Program-made: the position numbers and the translations under genes
Source of the DNA: Pectobacterium aroidearum
Lineage (GTDB): Bacteria > Pseudomonadota > Gammaproteobacteria > Enterobacterales > Enterobacteriaceae
Assembly: GCF_041228105.1 (NCBI RefSeq)
Contig: NZ_CP166097.1
Location: forward strand, 3,224,001-3,288,000
Direction of reading: 5' to 3'
DNA: 64,000 nucleotides
Part shown: one piece after another, positions 46,223-56,160 of the stretch
Numbering within the stretch: the stretch's first letter is position 1
Layout of the letters: each line of letters begins with the position of its first letter
Notes under the pieces: model-generated
What the model was told of the DNA's origin: nothing
The model's input: only the letters and a program-made list of their open reading frames with translations
The model's database searches: none

Positions 46223-47452
46223 ATGACAGACAGTCTGGCTCATCAGCTCAGCACGCGTTTTTACCGTTATCTCGCCGTCTCCAGCCAAAGCGATGCCAGC
46301 TCGACAACGCTGCCCAGCACTCCAGAACAGCATGAGATGGCACGATTGCTGGCGGACGAGCTGCAAGCCCTGGGCCTACAAGATGTCGTGATTGATGAGC
46401 ACGCCACCGTGACGGCCGTGAAGCCGGGCAACTGTCCGTCCGCGCCGCGTATTGGTTTTATCACCCATATCGATACGGTTGACGTCGGCCTGTCGCCGCA
46501 TATTCACCCGCAAACGCTGCGCTTTACCGGCGAAGACCTGTGTCTGAATGCCAAACAGGACATCTGGCTGCGCACGGCCGAACACCCGGAAATTCTGCCG
46601 TATATCGGGCAGGACATTATTTTTAGCGACGGCACCAGCGTACTCGGCGCGGACAACAAGGCTGCCGTTACCGTAGTGATGACATTGATGGAAAATTTGA
46701 CCGACGCTACGCCGCACGGCGATATCGTGGTGGCCTTCGTGCCAGATGAAGAAATTGGGCTACGCGGTGCGAAAGCGCTCGATCTCAAACGCTTCGATGT
46801 CGATTTCGCCTACACCATCGACTGCTGCGAACTGGGTGAAGTGGTGTATGAGAACTTCAATGCAGCCTCGGCGGAAATTCGCTTTACCGGCGTGCCCGCG
46901 CACCCGATGTCGGCGAAAGGCGTACTGGTCAACCCGCTGCTTATGGCGCATGACTTTATCAGCCAGTTCGATCGCCAGCAAACGCCGGAGCATACGGAAG
47001 GACGCGAGGGCTATATCTGGTTTAACGATCTGACGGCGAATGCCAATGAAGCGAAGCTTAAAGCCTCTATCCGCGATTTCGATTTAGCTACGTTTGAACA
47101 ACGGAAGCAGCAGATCGCCACGATCGCAGAGAAGATTGCCGCACAGTACCCGACGGGTAGCGTGACATTCAGCCTCACCGATATCTACAGCAATATCAGC
47201 AACGCCATTACCGACGATCGCCGGGCCATCGACCTGCTGTTTGCCGCACTGGGCACGCTGGGCATTGAACCCAAAGTAACGCCAATGCGCGGCGGCACGG
47301 ACGGCGCGGCGCTGTCCGCCAAAGGATTGCTGACGCCAAACTTCTTCACCGGCGCACACAATTTCCACTCGCGGTTTGAATTTTTACCCGTGCCGTCATT
47401 TGTGAAATCGTATGAAGTCGCGTTGAATTTATGCCTGCTGGCGGCGAAATAA
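46223..47452 (+). CDS. pepT: Peptidase T (tripeptidase)
   Basis: 409 residues. M20 metal site: GFITHIDTVD, VLGADNKAAVTVVMTL, VPDEEIGLRGAKALDLKRFD and, near the end, GAHNFHSRFEFLP. Removes the N-terminal residue of tripeptides in the cytoplasm. Preceded by AAAAGGA. Sits opposite an orphan peptide-binding protein. Confidence 0.95.
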   Translation: MTDSLAHQLSTRFYRYLAVSSQSDASSTTLPSTPEQHEMARLLADELQALGLQDVVIDEHATVTAVKPGNCPSAPRIGFITHIDTVDVGLSPHIHPQTLRFTGEDLCLNAKQDIWLRTAEHPEILPYIGQDIIFSDGTSVLGADNKAAVTVVMTLMENLTDATPHGDIVVAFVPDEEIGLRGAKALDLKRFDVDFAYTIDCCELGEVVYENFNAASAEIRFTGVPAHPMSAKGVLVNPLLMAHDFISQFDRQQTPEHTEGREGYIWFNDLTANANEAKLKASIRDFDLATFEQRKQQIATIAEKIAAQYPTGSVTFSLTDIYSNISNAITDDRRAIDLLFAALGTLGIEPKVTPMRGGTDGAALSAKGLLTPNFFTGAHNFHSRFEFLPVPSFVKSYEVALNLCLLAAK

Positions 47453-47470
47453 TCACGTTCAGAAAAGCGT

Positions 47471-47495
47471 GAGGCGGATGATGAACATCCGCCTC
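47471..47495. terminator. Hairpin between pepT and AraC gene
   Basis: GAGGCGGATG and CATCCGCCTC form a perfect 10-bp stem with a 5-base loop between convergent genes. A T6 tract lies farther on (47511-47516). Confidence 0.7.
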
Positions 47496-47538
47496 GACAA
47501 CGTTTCACTGATTTTTTACCGGTTTACTTTTTTCCGGT

Positions 47539-48411
47539 CTATTTCTGCGCCAGACGCAGCGCCGATGGCGTCAGGCCATATTCCTTTTTGAATTGATGAC
47601 TGAGGTGGCTGGCGGAGCTGAACCCGCAGGCCAGCGCAATATCCGTTATCGGCTGCGTACTCTGTCGCACGAGCGCTTCAGCGCGGGCCAGCCGCTGTTT
47701 CAGGACATACTGATGCGGCGCCATTCCCACACTCTGACGGAACATGCGCGCAAAGTGAAACTCGCTAAGCCCCGCTTCCGCCGCCAGCGCCTGTAGCGTC
47801 AGCGGCTGATCGAGATTCGCGTCAATCTGCATCTTGCTACGCCGCAGTACTGCTGGCGACAGCCCGCCGCGCACCATCGGCAGTTCCCATTGCAATTGGG
47901 TGTAACCACGCAGCACCTGAATCATCAACAGCGTTGCAGCACTGCCAAGAACTAGCTGATTTGCAGGATCGTCCCAGCGGTTACTGAGCAAAAATTGCCG
48001 ATACAGCGAGGTAATCAGCGGATCGTTACCAAATATCCGCTCTTCCGTGCAGATCGATGTCGGACTGCGCTCCCAAGTTTGCTCAGCCAGCTGTCGCAGA
48101 TGTGCATCGTCAAAATACAGATGTACAAAATCGAGGTCGCCACGGATATCCCAGGTCGATGCGCTCTGCTGCGGCATCAGACAGAAACGATCCGGTCCGC
48201 CACCGTTATGCCAGCCGCCTGCCGTTTGATGATAGCTCTCATAGCCACCAGCGATATAAAGGCTAAGCGTATGGTGCTCAGTGTTTTCCATCGTGACGCG
48301 GTCATGGCGGTTAAACCATGCGGCCAGACGCACGCCGGATGCCAGTTCGACAGTATCGCGCAGCTCGGTTTTATGATGCAGCATGGTATCGAACGCTTTA
48401 TAACGATGCAT
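47539..48411 (-). CDS. AraC-family transcriptional regulator
   Basis: 290 residues. C-terminal double helix-turn-helix (~190-288; PLTLQALAAEAGLSEFHFAR and ITDIALACGFSSASHLSHQF). N-terminal part is a cupin-like sensor of unknown ligand. It is divergent from a DMT-family exporter (gap 115 bp) and is probably its regulator. Confidence 0.88.
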   Translation of the reverse strand: MHRYKAFDTMLHHKTELRDTVELASGVRLAAWFNRHDRVTMENTEHHTLSLYIAGGYESYHQTAGGWHNGGGPDRFCLMPQQSASTWDIRGDLDFVHLYFDDAHLRQLAEQTWERSPTSICTEERIFGNDPLITSLYRQFLLSNRWDDPANQLVLGSAATLLMIQVLRGYTQLQWELPMVRGGLSPAVLRRSKMQIDANLDQPLTLQALAAEAGLSEFHFARMFRQSVGMAPHQYVLKQRLARAEALVRQSTQPITDIALACGFSSASHLSHQFKKEYGLTPSALRLAQK

Positions 48412-48526
48412 TGCTGCCTCCGTTTTTCATTTAACCGCAAGATTCTGTTATTCACCGCAAGGGGCTGAAAGCCTGCGACAAACGCACGCGCCATACTGCC
48501 AACATGAACTCATGCGGAATCACTCA

Positions 48527-49426
48527 ATGAATACCCTACTCTATTTCTCTGTCGTCCTGATTTGGGGCACGACCTGGATCGCCATTAGCCTGCAGCAGGG
48601 CGACGTCGCTGCTGAAGTCTCCGTTTTCTGGCGCTTTGCGCTGGCATCGGCCATCTTACTGGCATTTCTGGCCCTGACGCGTCGCCTGCGTCCGCTTTCC
48701 CCACGTGCTCACCTGCTATGTATGGTACAAGGGCTATGCGTATTCGGCGTTAACTTTCTCTGTTTTTACCACGCCATCTCCTGGATTTCGAGTGGATTGG
48801 AATCCATCATTTTCTCGATGGCGGTGCTGTTTAATGCCTTTAACAGCCGTCTTTTCTTCGGGCAGCCGTTAACGCGCAACGTGGCAATCGCCACACCGCT
48901 CGGGCTTATCGGCATCATCGCCCTGTTCTGGCACGATCTGACACAAATCGACGCGCAGCCTTATCTGCTGTGGGGCGTGGGATTGAGCGTTCTGGGCACG
49001 TACTGCTTCTCACTCGGTAATATGATCAGTGCCCAGCACCAGCGACAAGGTCGCGACGTACTGACAACCAACGGTTGGGGCATGGGATATGGGGCGATCT
49101 GGATGGGATTGTTCAGCCTGATTCAGGGGTATCACTTCGCACCGGAATACAGCACCAGTTATCTGGGGTCACTGTTCTATCTGGCTATCTTTGGTTCAGT
49201 CATCGGCTTCGGTGCTTACTTCAGCCTGATCGGTCGAATCGGTGCCAGTCAGGCGGCTTACACCACGCTGCTCTTTCCGCTGGTGGCGCTGTCGATTTCA
49301 ACGCTATTTGAAAACTACCAGTGGCGGCCCAACGCGCTTATCGGCCTGTTGCTGATTCTGGCGGGTAACGCTGTGATGTTCTACCGCCCACGTAGCTCGA
49401 CTGCACAGCCTGCCACGGCAAAATAA
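48527..49426 (+). CDS. DMT/EamA-family exporter
   Basis: 299 residues from ATG 48527 (GGAA upstream); an ATG at 48512 adds five residues with no ribosome site. Ten membrane segments in two EamA repeats, start LLYFSVVLIWGTTWIAISLQ as usual. It probably exports a small metabolite; the substrate is not visible. Confidence 0.88.
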   Translation: MNTLLYFSVVLIWGTTWIAISLQQGDVAAEVSVFWRFALASAILLAFLALTRRLRPLSPRAHLLCMVQGLCVFGVNFLCFYHAISWISSGLESIIFSMAVLFNAFNSRLFFGQPLTRNVAIATPLGLIGIIALFWHDLTQIDAQPYLLWGVGLSVLGTYCFSLGNMISAQHQRQGRDVLTTNGWGMGYGAIWMGLFSLIQGYHFAPEYSTSYLGSLFYLAIFGSVIGFGAYFSLIGRIGASQAAYTTLLFPLVALSISTLFENYQWRPNALIGLLLILAGNAVMFYRPRSSTAQPATAK

Positions 49427-49439
49427 CGCGATAAAAAAA

Positions 49440-49456
49440 GGGAGCCACTGGCTCCC
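49440..49456. terminator. Bidirectional terminator between DMT exporter and rhlE
   Basis: GGGAGCC and GGCTCCC with a 3-base loop. On the minus strand TTTTTTTATC follows, a strong terminator for rhlE; on the plus strand TATCTATTTTA follows. Confidence 0.85.
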
Positions 49457-49464
49457 TATCTATT

Positions 49465-50898
49465 TTACTTGTCCGCTGGCTTACTGCGGTTTTGCGGACG
49501 TGGTGCGCGGCGTTGTCCTTCGCCATTGCCCTTGCCGCCGTTGCCTTTATTACCACCCCACGGGCTATCGCTATTGCCGCCTGATTTACGCGGCTGACGA
49601 TTGCCATCGGCCGAGCGACGTTCACTCTGACCTTGACTACGCTCGGACTGGCCGCGTGGCGCACCAGACTGCGCGCGGGGCGATCCATTGCGCGCCCCGC
49701 CGCCGCCACGGTTGCCCTGACGACCATTCACAATCGGCTCAGCCTTGATAGACGGATCCGGCTCGTAACCTTCGATAGCGATACGCGGAATTTCACGCTT
49801 CAGCAGACGTTCGATGTCACGCAGCAGCTTGTGCTCATCCACACACACCAGCGACAGCGCTTCGCCCGTCGCTTCCGCACGACCGGTACGACCGATACGG
49901 TGAACATAATCTTCCGGCACGTTTGGCAGCTCATAGTTCACCACGTGCGGTAGTTGATCGATATCCAGACCGCGCGCGGCAATATCGGTCGCGACCAGCA
50001 CGCGAATGCTGCCGTCTTTGAAGTTCGCCAGCGCACGGGTACGCGCCCCCTGGCTTTTATTACCGTGGATAGCTGCAGCGGTAATTCCGTCTTTTTCCAA
50101 CAGCTCAGCAAGATGGTTAGCGCCGTGTTTGGTTCGGGTAAAGACCAGTACCTGCTGCCAGTTGTTTTCACCAATCAGCTGTGACAGCAGTTCACGCTTG
50201 CGGCGCTTATCGACAAAATGCACGTGCTGCGTCACCAGTTCAGACGGCGTATTACGACGCACGACTTCAACCGAGGCTGGATTGGTTAGCAGTTTGTTCG
50301 CCAGCGCTTTAATCTCATCAGAGAAGGTCGCGGAGAACAGCAGATTTTGGCGTTTAGCAGGTAGCTTCGCCAGTACACGACGAATGTCGTGAATGAAGCC
50401 CATATCCAGCATGCGGTCTGCTTCATCCAGCACTAGAATTTCAATCTGTGACAGGTCAACGGCGTTCTGGTGTTCCAGATCGAGCAGACGCCCCGGCGTC
50501 GCCACCAGAATATCCACGCCGCCGCGCAGTTTCATCATCTGCGGGTTAATGCTCACCCCACCGAATACAACCAGTGAACGCAGGCGCAGATATTTGCTGT
50601 ACGCCTTCACATTTTCATCAATCTGCGCCGCCAGCTCGCGGGTTGGCGTCAGAATCAATGCCCGAACCGGACGACGGCCTTTCCCTTTATTCTGCGCTTC
50701 ACGGCTGTTCAGCAGTTGCAATAATGGCAGCGTAAAGCCCGCCGTTTTACCCGTACCCGTTTGGGCACTGGCCATCAAATCGCGCCCTTCCAGCACGACA
50801 GGGATAGCCTGACGCTGAACAGGGGTAGGATCGCGATAACCCTGCTCGTCAATCGCGCGCAGAATATCGGCACTCAGGCCGAGAGAATCAAATGACAT
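49465..50898 (-). CDS. rhlE: ATP-dependent RNA helicase RhlE
   Basis: 477 residues. DEAD-box motifs: Q motif [34 protein letters not shown] and [10 protein letters not shown]. The tail (~385-477) is rich in Gly, Arg, Asn and Ser, as in RhlE, and differs in length among strains. It acts in ribosome assembly and RNA decay. In E. coli rhlE is near ybhGFSR; here seven genes and repeats lie between. Confidence 0.94.
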   Translation of the reverse strand: MSFDSLGLSADILRAIDEQGYRDPTPVQRQAIPVVLEGRDLMASAQTGTGKTAGFTLPLLQLLNSREAQNKGKGRRPVRALILTPTRELAAQIDENVKAYSKYLRLRSLVVFGGVSINPQMMKLRGGVDILVATPGRLLDLEHQNAVDLSQIEILVLDEADRMLDMGFIHDIRRVLAKLPAKRQNLLFSATFSDEIKALANKLLTNPASVEVVRRNTPSELVTQHVHFVDKRRKRELLSQLIGENNWQQVLVFTRTKHGANHLAELLEKDGITAAAIHGNKSQGARTRALANFKDGSIRVLVATDIAARGLDIDQLPHVVNYELPNVPEDYVHRIGRTGRAEATGEALSLVCVDEHKLLRDIERLLKREIPRIAIEGYEPDPSIKAEPIVNGRQGNRGGGGARNGSPRAQSGAPRGQSERSQGQSERRSADGNRQPRKSGGNSDSPWGGNKGNGGKGNGEGQRRAPRPQNRSKPADK

Positions 50899-51476
50899 AA
50901 AAAGAACAACTCCAGATCCGCTCTGACCGGACAGCAGCCGGTGTAGTTTTCAGAGGGTCAGTAAGACGGGTTTGGCGGGCCACTATTAACGCAACAATTT
51001 ACGTAACACTTCACGTAACAACGACATACGCAACAACCACGATGAACGGGCACAACTACGGTGCATGACTGCCGCCGATTGTAGCAGAGATTCTATCCCC
51101 GTCATACTTCAAGCTGCATGTGCGTTGGCTTCTCTTACTCACCCCAGTCACTTACTAGTGTAAGCTCCTGGGGATTCCCGCGTTTGCCGCCTGCCTGCAA
51201 CTCGAATTATTTAGGGTATAACTACGGGAGGATTTTTATCTGTGTCAGCCCGTTTTTGTATGGCGAGCTTCCTGCTCGCCACCCTACGGGCCGTCGCAAG
51301 CGACGTTGAAAAACGTTCCCTACGTTTTTTTATGGCGAGCTTCCTGCCCGCCACTCTTTCAGGGATGAGATTCATATCTGCGCAAGCCGAGCGTACATGG
51401 ACGTATTCACAGCGTCTTTACGATCTATCCGTTATTCCCGCTCTACGGACTTTGTCAGCAATCTCAAAAACGTTCC
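50899..51476. other. 578-bp gap rich in repeats
   Basis: No gene is visible. It holds the rhlE promoter side (50899-51090), a 118-bp palindromic repeat, and two pairs of hairpin repeats (51251-51486). Confidence 0.6.
51103..51220. repeat. Dispersed intergenic palindromic repeat (about 118 bp)
   Basis: The ends are imperfect inverted copies (ATACTTCAAGCTGCA facing TGCAACTCGAATTAT followed by TTAGGGTATA). The middle folds as CCCCAG...CTGGGG around CTTAC-TAGT-GTAAG. This is a well-known type of non-coding repeat in Pectobacterium, Serratia and Yersinia genomes, similar in concept to ERIC. Confidence 0.75.
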
Positions 51477-51486
51477 CTACGTTTTT
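51251..51486. repeat. Two interleaved hairpin repeat families
   Basis: Family A: GGCGAGC-TTCCT-GCTCGCC at 51262-51280 and again with one change at 51333-51351, each preceded by a T-run and TATG. Family B: AAAAACG-TTCCCTA-CGTTTTT at 51309-51329 and 51466-51486, each a 7-bp stem with identical loop. The second B copy contains the stop codon of the FhuF-like gene in its loop. Confidence 0.75.
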
Positions 51487-52286
51487 CTGGTGGGGCGCAG
51501 TAATGGGCAATTTTGACAGTATTCCTGTGGCTGCGACGCCTTGTAATAAAAACAGCAGGTGCGGCGAAAGCGCACCTCACGAAAGCTCACCGTACGCCCC
51601 GCCACGGGAACCCGAGTTTTCGCACGAAAGAACGGTTTCAGCGGGTTGTCATCACAGCCAAAACGTTCGCCGGGCGCAGCCAGCAAGGCGTCAAAGTCCT
51701 GCTGCACCTGCTGCGCTAACGTCATTCCCGGTGCGCACACCGCCGCCGGATCGTCCCACTCAATGCGCTGTTCGTATAATGAAAACACCCGTACCGCGAC
51801 GTTCTCCCACAGGATGCGCAGCGGTGCGCCCGACACCGTCGCCAGCGTATGCAGGATCGGCGACAGGTGATGAGCAAACAGCGTTTCAAAAAGACTATCG
51901 CGCCACGCGTCCCGTTGCTCCCACTCAGGCTGGGACACCGTCAGATCGTAAAGCGGCATGGTCGACGTCCACAGGTGAGCATGTCCGAATTCCAGCACGC
52001 AGTTATCCAGCGTCATGTTCAGCCCTTTGTTATACACCGACATGGCGTACAGGCTGGCTGCCGTGGTGAGAAACCCAATCCGCTTTGCCAGCAGCGAGGC
52101 GGTAATCTTGATCGATGGCGACAGCAGCGGCGGCGTCAGCGTTTCCAGCAGCCGGCGGCAATAGTCGGGATCTAACACCCTACGGCTTGGACAACTATCC
52201 TGCCCTGCACGCTGTGAGGCATCCGTTAATTGCAGCGTGCCGGAGAGCATCGCCCACTGCTGTGCCGTCAGGCGATTAGCGGACAT
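51477..52286 (-). CDS. FhuF-like siderophore-iron reductase
   Basis: 269 residues from ATG 52286, which overlaps the ATPase stop by 11 bp. The C-terminal RTCCFYYKASQPQEYCQNCP carries the C-C-x10-C-x2-C [2Fe-2S] pattern of FhuF. It should release iron from the imported siderophore by reduction. The stop lies in a repeat hairpin (51466-51486). Last gene of the uptake operon. Confidence 0.85.
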   Translation of the reverse strand: MSANRLTAQQWAMLSGTLQLTDASQRAGQDSCPSRRVLDPDYCRRLLETLTPPLLSPSIKITASLLAKRIGFLTTAASLYAMSVYNKGLNMTLDNCVLEFGHAHLWTSTMPLYDLTVSQPEWEQRDAWRDSLFETLFAHHLSPILHTLATVSGAPLRILWENVAVRVFSLYEQRIEWDDPAAVCAPGMTLAQQVQQDFDALLAAPGERFGCDDNPLKPFFRAKTRVPVAGRTVSFREVRFRRTCCFYYKASQPQEYCQNCPLLRPTRKT

Positions 52287-53127
52287 CAGCCACAGTCTCC
52301 GCCGCCTCACGCCCAAACGGAATGCATAGCGGCGTGCCGAAGAACGGATCGTCAATGATGCGACAGTTCAGGTTAAACACCGTTTTTACCGTGGCTTCCG
52401 TAAGAATGTCACGCGGGTTGCCCTGCGCAAATACGGTCCGATTGTGTACGGCCACCATGTGATGCGCGTAGCGACACGCCAGATTCAAATCATGCAACAC
52501 CATGACGATGGTTTTCTGCTGCTGAAGGTTCAATTCCCGCAACAAATCCAGCACTTCCATCTGATGCGCCAGATCGAGATAGGTCGTCGGTTCATCCAGC
52601 AGCACGATATCGGTATCCTGCGCCAGCGTCATCGCGATCCATACGCGCTGGCGCTGCCCACCGGACAGTGAATCCACCGCGCGATCCTTTAATGCCAGCA
52701 CACCAGTGCTACGCAGCGCCTGAAGCACTTTTTCCTCATCCGTTGTCGACCACTGCTTTAGCCACGACTGGTGCGGGTAGCGCCCCATCTTCACCAGTTG
52801 ATACACCGTCAGCCCTTCCGGTGCGGTCGGCGTTTGGGGAAGAATCGCCAGCGATTTCGCCACCTCAACGGTAGATTGCCGATGGATATCCGCCCCATTG
52901 ACAATAATCGTCCCGCTCGTGGGTTTCAGCAGGCGGGCAAACGACTTCAATAGCGTGCTCTTACCGCAGCCGTTACTGCCCACCAGCACCGAAATTTTCC
53001 GCGCTGGCAACGTGATATCCAGCGCATCAATCACGATCTGTTTTTCGTAACTCAGCGTCAGCGACTGGCTGGCAATCGCCTCGCGGTTAGTGTGAGGGAT
53101 GCGTGTTGGCTGCACATTCTCTGGCAT
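52276..53127 (-). CDS. Ferric-siderophore ABC transporter ATPase
   Basis: 283 residues. Walker A GSNGCGKST, signature [17 protein letters not shown] and Walker B IVLLDEPTTYLD, the FecE/FhuC/FepC type. Starts 12 bp after the permease stop. The N-terminal ~25 residues are longer than usual. Confidence 0.92.
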   Translation of the reverse strand: MPENVQPTRIPHTNREAIASQSLTLSYEKQIVIDALDITLPARKISVLVGSNGCGKSTLLKSFARLLKPTSGTIIVNGADIHRQSTVEVAKSLAILPQTPTAPEGLTVYQLVKMGRYPHQSWLKQWSTTDEEKVLQALRSTGVLALKDRAVDSLSGGQRQRVWIAMTLAQDTDIVLLDEPTTYLDLAHQMEVLDLLRELNLQQQKTIVMVLHDLNLACRYAHHMVAVHNRTVFAQGNPRDILTEATVKTVFNLNCRIIDDPFFGTPLCIPFGREAAETVADVR

Positions 53128-53139
53128 AGTCTTGCAATC

Positions 53140-54171
53140 TCAATAACGTTGCCGAAGCAATAAGTAGATAAAGAAAGGTGTTCCGAGCACGGAAATAAAA
53201 ATACCGGCGGGCAGATCCAACGGCAGGAACGCGGTGCGGCCAATTAAATCGGCCACCATCACCAATAGTCCCCCCGTCAGCGCCGACACCAACGCCAGAC
53301 CGGGGAATGAACGGCTCGCCAGCTTTTTCGCGATATGCGGTGCCAGCAGGCCAACAAACGCCATCGCACCCGCATAAGCAATCGCCGCCCCTGCCAGCGC
53401 AACACTCAGCGTCAGCAGCGCCAGCCGGATGCGTCCGACAGACTGACCGACACCGCAGGCCAGCGCGTCATCCAACTCATGCACATTAACGTGCCGCGCC
53501 AGCCCCACCAGAAACGGCGCACCGATCAACAGCCACCCCACCAGCTCAGATACATGCTGCCACTGCGCGCCATAAATGCTGCCTGTGAGCCACACATAAG
53601 CCGTCAGTGTGGTGCCGATCGGGCTAAACACCAGTATCATCATCACCGCCGCGCCCATGATGGCTGACAGCCCAACGCCAACCAGTACCAGCCTCAGCGG
53701 CGAGGCTCCCTGCTTCCAGGCCAACAGATAAATCGCGATCGCCGTTATCCACGCACCGCCCATCGCTGCGAGCGGAAGCCAACGCTGACTTATCACCGTC
53801 GCCAGAAACGAGAGAAAGAAGACTGCCGCCGCCGATGCGCCGCTGGTGATCCCCAGAATGTCTGGTGAAGCCAGCGGATTGCGCACAATGCTTTGCAGAA
53901 TCAGGCCGGAGATCGCCAGCGCGCCGCCCACCAACAGCGCCAGCAGCGCGCGCGGTAAACGCAGGTCATTGACGATAAAATGCACGCCGCTGTCTGCCTT
54001 TCCCAGCAGCGCCGATGTCACCTGCGCAGGAGACATCACCACCTCACCGAGCGACAGCGAGAGAAATATAACGGCTAACAGCACCAGCAGGAGCGACAGC
54101 GCCACCGCAGACGTGCGGCGATCAATCTGGCGCGAAACCTTCCCCACGCGCACGGTCCACACCTTACCCAT
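53140..54171 (-). CDS. Ferric-siderophore ABC transporter permease (FecCD family)
   Basis: 343 residues, about ten membrane segments, with the family blocks [24 protein letters not shown] ([20 protein letters not shown]) and [16 protein letters not shown], and [11 protein letters not shown] near the end. Overlaps the partner permease by 8 bp. Forms the inner-membrane channel with it. Confidence 0.92.
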   Translation of the reverse strand: MGKVWTVRVGKVSRQIDRRTSAVALSLLLVLLAVIFLSLSLGEVVMSPAQVTSALLGKADSGVHFIVNDLRLPRALLALLVGGALAISGLILQSIVRNPLASPDILGITSGASAAAVFFLSFLATVISQRWLPLAAMGGAWITAIAIYLLAWKQGASPLRLVLVGVGLSAIMGAAVMMILVFSPIGTTLTAYVWLTGSIYGAQWQHVSELVGWLLIGAPFLVGLARHVNVHELDDALACGVGQSVGRIRLALLTLSVALAGAAIAYAGAMAFVGLLAPHIAKKLASRSFPGLALVSALTGGLLVMVADLIGRTAFLPLDLPAGIFISVLGTPFFIYLLLRQRY

Positions 54172-55153
54172 GCCGCATCCCCTTTCTCGCCAGATAAATG
54201 AAGAACGGTGCGCCCAACAGCGCCGTCATCGCCCCAACCGGCACTTCCTGCGGTACGATCAGCAAACGCGAGGCGATATCAGCCAACAGCAACAGCGTGG
54301 CACCGAAAATAGCGCAGCCGGGTAGCAGCCAGCGGTGATCGGCAGACAGCACGCGACGCACAATATGCGGCACAATCAGCCCGACAAAACCGATATTTCC
54401 GGCGATTGCCACCGCGCCACCCGCCAGCCCGATGACACACAGCCCGGACAACGCACGCACCAACGCCGTTCGCTGCCCTAACCCTTTAGCGATCTCGTCG
54501 CCTGCCACCAGAATATTCAGGTGACGCGCTAACAGTAGCGTAAGGAACAGCGCCATGACAAAGTACGGCAGGAGGGGTAACAGCATCGACAGGCTGCGGC
54601 CAGACACCGAACCGGCCAGCCAGAACAGCATGCTATCCAGCCCGTCTTGATTAATCACCAGTAGCGCCTGCGTAAACGAAATAAACAGTGCGCTAATCGC
54701 GGCACCAGCCAGCACAATGCGTAAATGGCTGGAACGCGCATTGCCGAGCGTACCCAGCACATACACCATGACGCCCGCAACGGCGGCACCCAAATAGGCC
54801 GTCCACGCCAGTGCGGTCTGCGAGGAAAAGGTAAACAGTGAGGACAGCAGGACGATGGCAAACATTGCCCCGGCGTTAATCCCGAATATCCCCGGTGAAG
54901 CCAACGGATTACGCGTCAACGCCTGCATTAAGGCTCCGGCAACGGCAAGGCTGGCGCCAACAACGATGGCAATCACCGTTCGCGACAGGCGAGTCGTCAA
55001 CACCAGTATCTGGTCGATCTGTTCTGGATTGTAATGGAACAGCGCGTTGTATACGGCGCCAAATGAAATCGTCGTCTGCCCCAGCATCAGGCTGGCAACC
55101 ATACTCAGCAGCAATAATGCGATACCCGCTGCCGTCACGATGCTCTGTCTCAT
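54164..55153 (-). CDS. Ferric-siderophore ABC transporter permease (FecCD family)
   Basis: 329 residues. Same family blocks: [36 protein letters not shown] and [13 protein letters not shown]. Its ATG overlaps the binding-protein stop by 4 bp. It pairs with the next gene as a heterodimer. Confidence 0.92.
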   Translation of the reverse strand: MRQSIVTAAGIALLLLSMVASLMLGQTTISFGAVYNALFHYNPEQIDQILVLTTRLSRTVIAIVVGASLAVAGALMQALTRNPLASPGIFGINAGAMFAIVLLSSLFTFSSQTALAWTAYLGAAVAGVMVYVLGTLGNARSSHLRIVLAGAAISALFISFTQALLVINQDGLDSMLFWLAGSVSGRSLSMLLPLLPYFVMALFLTLLLARHLNILVAGDEIAKGLGQRTALVRALSGLCVIGLAGGAVAIAGNIGFVGLIVPHIVRRVLSADHRWLLPGCAIFGATLLLLADIASRLLIVPQEVPVGAMTALLGAPFFIYLARKGMRHG

Positions 55154-56160
55154 CGCGTCGTGTTCTCCCTTGCGATATCGCTTTTTTTACCCGCAGGCTC
55201 GGCAAACTGCTGTTCGATATCATCCAGCATCTGGTTCGCCCCCAAAATACCGCCAGACAGGCTCCAGGCTACGTTATCCACCGGATACACCTGTTGCTGC
55301 AGAGGCGCATGCAGCCGCTGCCAGAGCGGATGAGCTTGCCAGTCCCGATAATTCTGCGCCACGGCCGGTTTGCCTGAACGGAGCAAAACAAAGAACAGAT
55401 CGGCATCCACCACCGGAATGCTCTCTTTACTGGTGAGCTTTTGCATCACACCTGCGGTGTAGCTTTCCGGACGCGACCAGACAAAGCCGATTTCCGACAG
55501 CACCGACCCGGCAAAGCTGGCGGGCAGATAGCTGCGCATGTGATCTTCACGGAATTCGAGAATGGAAACGCTGAGTGGCCAGCGGTCGCCAAATCGCGCT
55601 TTCAGCCGGCCGCGCAACCCATCCACGCGCTGATTCCAGTGGGATAAAATCTCGCGTGCCTTATCTTCCCTGTTCAGCGCCACGCCCATCATTTGAACGG
55701 TCTCTTTAAACTCAGACACCTTATCCAGCGCAATTGTCGGCGCGATCTGCGACAGCAGACCGTAGATTTTCTCATGCCGAAAAGTCGATGCCACGATGAG
55801 ATCGGGCTTGAGTAGCGCGATGGTTTCCAGACTGGGTTGCGTTTCCAGCCCGACCAGCGTCACGCCCTGCAAGGCGGGGCGGAGGTAGCGATAAATCGGC
55901 TTCTCCGTCCACGATTCCACCACGCCAACCGGTTGGATTCCCAGCGCAACAGCAGAGTCTGTCGCCCCCTGAAACAGGGTCACGACACGTAGCGGCGTCC
56001 CGTCCACGGTGGTCACGCCCAGCGCATGCCGAATCTGGCGAGGTGACTCCGCCGCCTGTGCCAGCGTCACCAGCAGAAAAGACAACAACACGGTCAGCGT
56101 AAAACGCTGCCGTGTTGCTGAATTGAGGGCGTGATTAAATCGGTTAAGCTTAGAAATCAA
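55150..56160 (-). CDS. Ferric-siderophore periplasmic binding protein
   Basis: 336 residues. Start is TTG at 56160, overlapping the receptor stop by 11 bp; no ATG precedes the signal peptide ([20 protein letters not shown]). Helical-backbone binding fold with [20 protein letters not shown]. It resembles FecB/CbrA-like proteins for hydroxycarboxylate siderophores, but the ligand is open. TTG plus overlap implies coupling to the receptor. Confidence 0.88.
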   Translation of the reverse strand: MISKLNRFNHALNSATRQRFTLTVLLSFLLVTLAQAAESPRQIRHALGVTTVDGTPLRVVTLFQGATDSAVALGIQPVGVVESWTEKPIYRYLRPALQGVTLVGLETQPSLETIALLKPDLIVASTFRHEKIYGLLSQIAPTIALDKVSEFKETVQMMGVALNREDKAREILSHWNQRVDGLRGRLKARFGDRWPLSVSILEFREDHMRSYLPASFAGSVLSEIGFVWSRPESYTAGVMQKLTSKESIPVVDADLFFVLLRSGKPAVAQNYRDWQAHPLWQRLHAPLQQQVYPVDNVAWSLSGGILGANQMLDDIEQQFAEPAGKKSDIARENTTR

